DNA from: Megaleporinus macrocephalus
Taxonomy: Eukaryota > Chordata > Actinopteri > Characiformes > Anostomidae
Length of the DNA: 64,000 bases
Assembly: GCA_021613375.1 (NCBI GenBank)
Contig: CM038704.1
Span: 8,855,059 to 8,919,058 of the forward strand
Reading direction: 5' to 3'
Shown here: piece after piece, positions 55,808 through 64,000 of the stretch
Position numbering within the stretch: the first letter of the stretch is position 1
How the letters are laid out: every line of letters begins with the position of its first letter
Made by a program: the position numbers and the translations under genes
Notes under the pieces: generated by a model
The model's database searches: none
The model's input: the letters and a program-made list of their open reading frames with translations, nothing else
Told to the model about the DNA's origin: nothing

Positions 55808-55808
<1 letters not shown>
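55606..55808. mobile_element. Complete 203-bp MITE
   Basis: TCGTTGCTGTCC at the left and GGACAGCAACGA at the right are perfect 12-bp inverted ends. The element sits inside a TA microsatellite. Relatives lie near 14190-14387, 21938, 25690, 35548 and 37370, with traces at 13195 and 13590. There is no coding capacity. Confidence 0.85.

Positions 55809-55879
<71 letters not shown>
55809..55879. repeat. (TA)n right of the MITE
   Basis: About 35 TA units resuming directly after the MITE. Confidence 0.95.
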
Positions 55880-55883
<4 letters not shown>

Positions 55884-56315
55884 TAAACCAGCACCAACAA
55901 CAGCACTCAGAACCCAACGCTGTGGTTGCCGAACTGTGAAACCTGACAGGATCATCTTTTGGAACAAAGAGAGACAAAAATAGATCTTCTGAAAATACTT
56001 CCTTTTTCCTTTAAAATCTGATTTTGTAACACTGGACTGTAACAGCCGTGATGAAGATCCTCAATGAGAGCCAAAGCAGACGACAAGACTGAAGAAAAAA
56101 TATATACCACTCCGTCATAATGAAGTATTTTGGATAGTCAGCAAATTTCAGAGGACAGGACACACGGAGGCCATGGAGGGGGGGCGCTGTTTCTGTGTTT
56201 CTTTACGCCGAGGTCAGAAGAGATGGCTCACATGAAGGACTCCTTTAAGACAGGAACCCCCCCACCCCACTCACTCATTCACTCTCACACACACACTCAC
56301 ACGAGGAATGAGTCA

Positions 56316-57398
56316 CTAAAACTTTGTTGCGAACAGAATAATTATTAGAATGACGACGATGACGAACAGGATTAAAATGATGAGCATCTTCCGGTTTTTC
56401 TTCTGATACTGTTCAGCCTGCAGAGAAAAACAGTCTGTTATCATCTGTACAGCACCACGTGTTTAATTATACAACCTATAGAAACAAATATTTTCTGAAA
56501 AGGTACCATAGAATGGAAAACTGTATTTATATTGTCACACGTGAATAAGTAGAATTAAGATTAAGGTTTGTTTATTTATATTAAATCTGGGTCCTGTTCT
56601 TCAACAGTGTCATTTTTATTGATATAAATGACTGGGGTCACTCAATCATTTTCAAACCTTTAGTTTCTGACTACCTTCAGACAGCCTGTGACTGTTTCAA
56701 CTAAGCTTTTTGTTCTCTTATCATATCTTTAGATTATAGTTATAGATCTTTAGATTATAGAGTTATAGTTTTTTAATTTTTTATTTTTTTTATCTATACT
56801 TTTAATTTCGGTTTCTTGATTTTTTATTATTTTATTTATTTATTTATTTATTATTATTATTTATTATTAAATTATTTTTTATTCTTATTTTACCATTCTT
56901 TTATTTTGGATTAATATTATTTCTTTTACTATTTTAGAGTTATTACCCCTGTGTTTTTTCAGTTTGTCTTGTTTTTATTATTCACTCTTTTTTATTAAAA
57001 TCTTACTTTTGGTTCTGTTTACTTTATTTATACATGTCCTGTTTAGCTATTTATTTACTCTTGTCTTATTCTTTATTTTATTGCCATCTTCTTTAATGAC
57101 TCATCATGGTCTTCTTGTCACTCTGTTTACATCATTTTTTGTTATGTATTTATTTATTTATTTATTTATTTTTAACATCAGTATTACTTTATGGTATATA
57201 GTGTTTCTGTATTTGAGCTTGGGAGTTTTGATACTGTATGCTGTAAGTATTTGGATAATATAATAAAAATATTATTAAATCAGGGTCCCCGTCGCAACCT
57301 TTTATTACCTTTTTTTAAAACTCTTACTGCTGAATTAACAATTGAGGGGGTTAATGGGGTGGATAGTTAATTTATTTTTTTAATTTTTATTATTTGTT

Positions 57399-57476
<78 letters not shown>

Positions 57477-58224
57477 CATAAACTCAACAAAACAACAGCT
57501 TCTTTCATTCTAGGACCAAATTATGGGATGTAAATGGGTTTAAACCCACATCTGGACATTTTTCACCCCAAACAAAGTCACATACCTTCTATGTAGACAT
57601 TAGAGAACAATATAAATTACTGAATACATGCATTCTATGGCACCTTTAAGCTACTGTCATCAACCATAAGTACTCGTTATTGCTTAATAAAAGCTCTAAC
57701 AAAGGATCTTTACCTTTTGTAGTTGTTTTAGTCCGTCCTCTGTTTTGATGCAGGACTGCTCCACGTTGAAGTCGATTCGGTCGAGGACTGTTCCCTGTTT
57801 AGAGCCCAGAGATAAACTGTCACCGGCTTTTCCTTATCAAAAGTATTTTTAATAATGTTTTAATTTATTTTATTTAAGAATAAGTAATGCAGGTAAGTTA
57901 TTCTTCCAATTATGACATGACAGAGGTCCACGTCTGTGTCTTATTTCTGTAATTCTGCATATAAACATCAGAATCACTGAAGACATCTAATCCGATCTTC
58001 ACAGCTGAGATATGGGGCTTATCCACTCTCTATCTCTCTCACTCTCTAGCAGGAGGACAACCACTGACCTGCTCCACCACCATCCCAGCCAGGTCTCGGA
58101 AAATCTCGTTAAGGTCAGAGATGGACTGGACGATCTGCCTGATTTCTCGCTCTCGCTCCTCAACCATCACTGTGTTCTGCTCCACCAGAGCGAGCTGGTC
58201 ATCTGTAAACCCCTGAGAGAGAGT

Positions 58225-58273
<49 letters not shown>

Positions 58274-61200
58274 CAGGTGGAAGTTATCTGCAGTGAGAGA
58301 TATTTCAGCTATTTAGTTTTATTTGTTTGTTCTTGTTTATCCGTCTCTCACCCGATCATACAGAGCTACGTCTTCATCCTCCTCCATCAGAGGACCGGAG
58401 TCAAAAAAGTGCTTGGACCTTTCCTCACGATTCTTCATTCCTGAGGTTGACAGAAAGGTAGAGTTAAATACAGCGATATCGTGAAATAGCACAGATCACA
58501 GTGGAGGAGGGGGAGTGGGAGGTGACCTCACGTTTCAGATAGCTGGACTGTGTGTGTCTGAAGTTGGTGGAGAGCTCCTGAAGACTCTGAGCGAGGGAAG
58601 CGACCACGTTTCTGAGGAGCCTCTCCTCCTGTTCTGTACAGTGACCACACCGAGACTGCAGCCCCGTCACTGCCCGCTGACACCGGTGGAACATCTACAC
58701 ACGCACATGAGAGTAATAGATTAATAAGCTAACAGAATAATAGGTTAATAGATTATATAATAATAAATACATGCATAAACAGACTAACAGTAATGGATTC
58801 ACAGAATACAGATTCATGGATAATTGCATTAATAAATTAATGGATTAAATAGGTAATTAATAAATGGATTAATGGGCTCTATGGTACTTGTATCATTTCC
58901 AGTGAAGCTTTATGGTGTAATATATTCTAAATTCCAGACTCAAACCTCAAATGTTCTCCTTGAAATCTCAGCTCCACTGACCATACAGGAGCTACACTTA
59001 CAGACTGTCGTTCATCTGTTTCTCTGTATACTTTATTACCCTGTTCTTCAATGATCAGGACCCCCACAGGACCACCACAGATCAGGTATTTATAACTTTG
59101 GTGGTGGATCATTCTTAGCACTGCAGGCACACTGACGTGGTGCTGGTGCGAGTGGATCAGTTTTTAAATATGTCGGTTTCACTGCTGAACTAATAGATGA
59201 GCTATGGTCACTATGGTAGGAGTGTCTAACAAAGCGGACAGTGAGTGGACACAGTATTTAAAATCTCCAGGAGCACCGCTGTGTCTGATCCACTCGCACC
59301 AGCACAACACACCACAACCACGTCAGAGTCTCTGCAGTGCTGAGAATGATTCACCACCCAAATAATACCTGAAATAACACCTGCTCTGTGGTGGTCTTTT
59401 GGATGTCCCGATCATTGATTAATAAAGAACCCAGAGGAACAGATGGACTACAGTCTGTAAGTGTAGAACTACAGAGTGCTCCTATATGGTCAGTGGAGCA
59501 GATACAATGTTCAATAAGAGTATAAACAAGGAGCTGGTTGTAATGTTATGGCTGATTGGTGTATGATACGTACTGTATATGGGTGTGCTATGTGTGAGTG
59601 TGTCAGTGTAGGGGTGGGAGTGTTTAACCTGTGTGATTTCTTGTGTAGTGATCTCTATGGCGTGCTCCTCCTCACTGCTGTCGTCCAGCGTGGGTCGGTT
59701 CATGTGTTTATCGTGCAGGCTGGCCAGTTCCTTCATCTTCTGCCGTATACGTGTGATCTCATACTGAATCTGTGGATAAAACATTCATGGTTCATCTGAG
59801 ATCATCACAGTCAGCCTGAGGAGAGCCAATAGAGGGTCCTACGGAACTGTAGACCTCCATTAACACGGATATAGAAACTTCTACTAAACATCAGCCTTCT
59901 GCAGAGTCTCAGCAAATTTAATGTAATACTGAGATAATTGGGCAACACCTAACAGCAACTAATATAAACGTCTGCAGGCAGCCTCGTCAGTGTGGCTGCT
60001 GTGGAAGGATGTTAGTGCTCCCCCTTGTGTCTATTTTGCCGTTTTACAATCAGACTAGTGATGCATGACTGTCCAATTTTCTTGAATCGATTCAGACTCT
60101 TGCATCTGGAATTAATGGAGGTGACTCACTGACACCACTTTATTTTAACAGTCCCAGAGCCAGTGATGAACGTCTTTATCAGAAATTTTCAGTAGTTAGA
60201 GATTACTGTGATATGATAAAATATCAGTTTATTTCATATAATGAGTGATATACTAAAACATTACTATAGTATATACTTCTTTAAAGTATTCTTTTTTCTG
60301 TTTTTAAGAGGCTAAAGTTTTCTTGGAATTCGTCAGCTCCGTATATGGTTTTTCCAGTCCACCTAAAGTGATGCAGTGGTTACCTTAACGGTGCACCAGT
60401 ACCTGAATGTAACTGCAGTGCCATTTAAGGTGGACTGACTATTGAATAAGAAGCTGGTACATTGTTCTTGGTATTTTTTCCTTGTGTTGTTTGTAATAAT
60501 AGTTCATTGCCTCCTAAATCAAATGTGTTTGTGAGCATAGTTTGTGATCACAGTGTTGGCACTGTTTAAACACTTGACGAAGAATCAACTCCAAGCAATT
60601 TAGACTCTTAGAGTCTTTAGCCAAAAGTCTATGACGACTCCAAGACATGCTGCTGAATCAATGAGTTCAACTACTCATCACTAGTGCTGACATCAGTAAA
60701 AGCTTGGAAAGCAGTGGGAAATGTGTCAATGCTAGTTTCTTATAAGAAAACATAAGACGAGCTTTCAAAGCTCAACACGTTTAATTGCTCACTCCTAAGA
60801 ACATAGGCCGTGTTTACGGTCTGTACAGTTAGACTGGTTCTGGTCTTTTAGTGAGAAAATAAGAATATGGTTAGTTGGCTACTGTAGTGGTAGCAGTATG
60901 TGTTAAACCATCTAAACTAACTTCAAGGGCTCAAACATCTACTGTTCTTGTCTTAAGTCCACAATGTACCATCATAAGTGACTGATTTGATAGTTATTAT
61001 AAGATATCCAACGTTATTTAAATAAATTAATTTTTCTGTTGTATTTTATTATGTGTGCACAAAAACAAACACAACAGCAATATGATATGATATGATATCA
61101 GTGATATGTATCGGTCACTAAGTTAAGCCCCTCTCAGAGCTAATAAAGAGGTTAAATAATTTTTTAAATACATTTTTTTTTAACTCATCGTTACCTCGTC

Positions 61201-61300
61201 CACACCTTCTACCCATTTGGGTGGGAGTCGTTTGGTGACGCCGATCGCAGCTTCTGGATCCAAACTAATTCCAGAAACCAGAGCCATGCGATCATCTGCC

Positions 61301-61302
<2 letters not shown>
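56316..61302 (-). CDS. stx16: Syntaxin-16 (partial, N-terminal exons outside window)
   Basis: A Qa-SNARE of the trans-Golgi network that mediates fusion of endosome-derived vesicles. Seven exons in transcription order: 61302-61195, 59769-59629, 58694-58532, 58440-58352, 58212-58069, 57794-57714, 56417-56316; 828 nt, 275 aa. The visible protein starts [19 protein letters not shown]. It continues through the Habc region ([20 protein letters not shown]), then the SNARE helix with the zero-layer glutamine in [17 protein letters not shown]. The C-terminal anchor is [19 protein letters not shown] followed by ATKF and a TAG stop. The first visible exon starts in phase 0. The exons encoding the start methionine and first 40 or so residues are not found up to 64000. 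Two introns end in CT microsatellites that serve as the acceptor pyrimidine tract (58213-58269 and 61303-61980). Confidence 0.95.
57404..57472. repeat. (TA)n microsatellite
   Basis: About 34 TA units in an stx16 intron; the preceding 56750-57280 is T-rich low-complexity DNA. Confidence 0.95.
58213..58269 (-). repeat. CT tract forming an stx16 acceptor
   Basis: GA repeats on plus are CT on the stx16 sense strand and end in CAG directly before the exon at 58212. Confidence 0.9.
58969..59565. mobile_element. Fold-back element, copy B
   Basis: The left arm (CTCCACTGACCATACAGGAG, AGACTGTCGTTCATCTG) is mirrored by the right arm (ACTACAGTCTGTAAGTGTAG, CTCCTATATGGTCAGTGGAG). The right end TAATGTTATGGCTGATTGGT is the family terminus; the left terminus is missing. 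It lies in an stx16 intron. Confidence 0.7.
60357..60436. repeat. Short palindromic element
   Basis: GTCCACCTAAAGTGATGCAG ... GTAACTGCAGTGCCATTTAA...GGTGGAC forms an 80-bp imperfect palindrome. Related CCACCTTAAATGGTGCAGC motifs occur at 15242 and 36275. Confidence 0.6.
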
Positions 61303-61374
<72 letters not shown>

Positions 61375-61539
61375 AGAGAGAGAGAGAAGAGAGAGAGAAG
61401 AGAGAGAGAGAAGAGAGAAGAGAGAGAGAGAAGAGAACGAGAGAGAGAGGAGAGATTGAGAGGAGAAAGAGAAGAGAGAGAGAAGAGAAAGAGAAGAGAG
61501 AGAGAAGAGAAAGAGAAGAGAGAGAGAAGAGAAAGAGAG

Positions 61540-61580
<41 letters not shown>

Positions 61581-61651
61581 AAGAGATTGAGAGAGAAGAG
61601 AGAGAGAGAGAGAGAGAAGAGAAAGAGAGAGAGAGGAGAGAGAAAGAGATG

Positions 61652-61723
<72 letters not shown>

Positions 61724-61980
61724 GAGAGAGAAAGAGATTGAGAGAGGAGAGAGAAGAGAGAGAAAGAGATTGAGAGAGAAGAGAGAGAGAGGAGAGAGAG
61801 AGAAGAGAGAGAAAGAGATTGAGAGATAAGAGAGAGAGGAGAGAGAAGAGAGAGGAGAGAGAGGAGAGAGAGAGAAGAGAGAGAGAGAGAGGAGAGAGAA
61901 AGAGATTGAGAGAGAAGAGAGAGAGAAGAGAGAAGAGAGAGAGGAGAGAGAAAGAGATTGAGAGAGAGGAGAGAGAGAAG
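61303..61980 (-). repeat. 670-bp GA/CT tract joined to an stx16 exon
   Basis: The plus strand is nearly pure GA with GAGAAGAG and AAGAGATTGAGAG variants. On the stx16 sense strand it is a pyrimidine tract running into the CAG acceptor of the exon at 61302. Open frames across it are artefacts. Confidence 0.95.
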
Positions 61981-63330
61981 AAATATTATGAATGTAGAAC
62001 ATTAGCGTATAATCTCTGATTTGTTAAAGTTCTGTGGAGGCGATTCTCCTCATGATGTAAAATGATTGGGCGGTACCTCATCGTACTCCTAATGTGATTG
62101 GCAGAGCCCAGCGCAGTCCCATCCAATCAGGGAACAGAGAGAGAGTGTGGGGGGAGGAAGAGAGGGAAGGGGAGACAGAGAAAGGGCAAGTGAGAGCGGA
62201 GGAGCCCAAAACAGATCAGCATCAAAACACACACTGTTCAGGTTTGGACAAAATTATTATTAATTAATTTTACTGCTGCATAGAAACAGATCTTAAGAAC
62301 TTTGTCCATTCCTGATCAAAAGAGAATTATTATGGGATGGCACCTCATCACTGTCATAAGAAAACCTCACAGCATGTAAACAGTAAGTCTATAGTCTATG
62401 TAATTTCTTCAAATACAAATAAAACATTATTAAGCTTTTAGGCAGTGTGGACGGCTGCCGGAGTCTTTAAATTGTGAAAAAACAAACAAACAGAAGGTTT
62501 TGATACGACAGTGATGATACACAGCCCTACTTTACAGCAGATAAAGCCCAAATTCCAGAACATTTAATCAATTTAACAACATCTGAGATCAAACATTAAA
62601 CAAGCTTGCTATAAATCACAGATTTAACACTTATTTAACATTTATTCACTACATCACAACTTAAAAGAAGTAAAAGATGCTAAAAAGCTTTCATTTCATA
62701 ACAAATTAATATACAGATCAACTGGCATGCATCCAAATACAAGATCAAACATAACAGAGAACTAAATGTCCAGCACAACATGCAGAGTGAAACTCTATGA
62801 AGACGCATGCAGGTCTCAGTGGAAAAAGCACAAACAGACAGGAGTAAGCGAAGGAGCAGCTACACCACCATCACAGCAGAGAACCAGTGTGCTCGACTAA
62901 AAGCCCCGATTAAGAATCACCCCAAAAACAGAGCAGGAACATGTAAAAATGAATAAAACCAACAGAGAGGTCTGAATACAGTCTTTACAGAAGAACTGAT
63001 TGAAACAAATCCAAACCTTAAATGTTTGTTCACTTAGTAAGATAAGATGGTTATTTAATAATGAAATTTTGAGGCTTAAAATTGTTAAATGTGGTGTAAA
63101 TAAGGCTGGAATTGTTCTTGATATTGAATAATCAACTTCTCTTTTATGAATACTAGTCATAATATATATATATATATATAATAAACATAAAATTTCTCAC
63201 ATGATTGTACTGGATATATTCAGCTTACCACAAATAAGGTTGCAAGCTATCAAGCTTAAGACATGATAGCAAAGTGTCTCAAACACAGGATAAGCCAGGG
63301 TAGCCCATCACACATTCATGCATGCAGCAG
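61981..63330 (-). other. stx16 intron, no further exon seen
   Basis: A purine-rich patch lies at 62130-62190 and a short TA run at 63163-63180. I searched for the stx16 N-terminal exons (ATRRLTDAF-like) and did not find them. Confidence 0.5.
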
Positions 63331-63334
63331 AACC

Positions 63335-63400
63335 TTCCACAGGACCCACAATAGAACCTTCCACAGGACCCACAATAGAACCTTCCACAGGACCCCCCTT
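63335..63400. repeat. 24-bp tandem repeat
   Basis: Nearly three copies of AGAACCTTCCACAGGACCCA with CAAT. Confidence 0.9.
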
Positions 63401-64000
63401 CTCAACTAATCATCTCATTAACACGCTCTCCCTGAACTAATAAACTCAGTGACACGCACTTCTTGAGATAATGTGCTCATTACAAGCTCTTCCTGAAGTA
63501 GTAATAAAATCATTAAAAAGCCATCTCTGAAATTATGAACTCAATAACATGCTCTTCCTGAACCGATCAACTAATTAATGACCACTCTCATAACTAATCA
63601 ACTCATTAGCACCTGCTTCCTGTACCAATTAATTTATTAACAGGCTATAACTGAACTAATAAACTTAATAACAAGCTCTTCCTTAACTAATCAACTCATT
63701 GACATGCATTTCCTAAACTACAGAGCTCCTTAACAAGCTCTTCCTGAACTACTGAGCTCATTAACCAGGTCTCCCTGAACTACAGAGCTCCTTAACCAGG
63801 TCTCCCTGAACTACAGAGCTCCTCAACCAGGTCTCCCTGAACTACAGAGCTCCTCAACCAGGTCTCCCTGAACTACAGAGCTCCCTAACCAGGTCTCCCT
63901 GAACTACAGAGCTCCTTAACAAGCTCTTCCTGAACTACAGAGCTCCTTAACAAGCTCTTCCTGAACTACAGAGCTCCTTAACCAGGTCTCCCTGAACTAC
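63400..64000. repeat. 31-bp satellite array running off the right edge
   Basis: From 63710 the unit CTACAGAGCTCCTTAACCAG then GTCTCCCTGAA is nearly identical in about nine copies. From 63400 to 63710 the same 31-bp phase is seen in heavily diverged units (CTAATCAACTCATTAACA..CTCTTCCTGAA). Confidence 0.9.

Larger units (their letters stand above)
54200..56315 (-). other. Probable stx16 3' UTR and intergenic DNA
   Basis: Apart from the CTGT run (55263-55284), TA microsatellites and the MITE at 55606, I see only AT-rich unique sequence. A long stx16 3' UTR is likely by analogy with mammals, but I could not place its end. Confidence 0.35.

Noticed and set aside
61292..62019. Open frames over the GA tract on both strands
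   Set aside because: Simple repeat; only the stx16 exon at 61195-61302 is coding.
62041..62110. Possible further stx16 exon
   Set aside because: The minus-strand translation does not resemble the syntaxin-16 N-terminus and no paired splice sites fit the phase.

Overview
The window is vertebrate nuclear DNA, almost certainly from a ray-finned fish. Coding DNA is split into short exons with GT-AG introns. The spaces between hold dinucleotide microsatellites, long CT/GA tracts, minisatellites and teleost-type repeats: tRNA-derived SINEs, hAT-like elements and an RTE/Rex3-like LINE end. A fold-back repeat family that I associate with ostariophysan fishes (characins, catfishes) is present twice, so that group is my best guess, at low confidence. 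There are no bacterial genes, CRISPR arrays or operons.

Five protein genes were rebuilt exon by exon, and the exon phases agree at every junction. (1) gnas, plus strand: only its last four coding exons are inside (2143-6898), encoding the C-terminal 155 residues of the stimulatory G-protein alpha subunit. (2) nelfcd (th1l), plus strand: complete, 15 exons, 14946-30086, 576 aa. (3) ctsz, minus strand: complete, 6 exons, 36903-30892, 301 aa. (4) npepl1, minus strand: complete, 12 exons, 51300-38941, 525 aa. (5) stx16, minus strand: 7 exons inside (61302-56316), with the N-terminal exons beyond the right edge.

The gene set equals human 20q13.32 (STX16-NPEPL1-GNAS-NELFCD-CTSZ), but the order differs. 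Here gnas and nelfcd point right, and ctsz, npepl1 and stx16 point left. A single inversion of the GNAS-NELFCD-CTSZ block relative to STX16-NPEPL1 explains this. nelfcd and ctsz converge, with polyadenylation signals less than 100 bp apart. The genes do not form one pathway: they serve cAMP signalling, promoter-proximal polymerase pausing, lysosomal proteolysis, a probable M17 peptidase, and endosome-to-Golgi SNARE fusion.

Layout: 1-2142 gnas intron with transposon remnants; 2143-6898 gnas exons with a 1.1-kb CT tract; 6899 to about 10350 probable long gnas 3' UTR with a second CT tract and a G-run; 10350-14640 repeat-rich intergenic DNA; 14946-30350 nelfcd; 30440-36960 ctsz; 37980-51400 npepl1; 51588-56315 a 37-bp minisatellite, a roughly 300-bp tandem repeat and a 203-bp MITE; 56316-64000 stx16 with a 670-bp GA tract, ending in a 31-bp satellite that runs off the edge.

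I found no convincing new multigene system. The most notable points are the rearranged gene order, the splice acceptor built on a giant pyrimidine tract in stx16, the minisatellite beside the npepl1 promoter, several nested or snap-back repeat structures, and an unidentified exon-like open segment inside npepl1.
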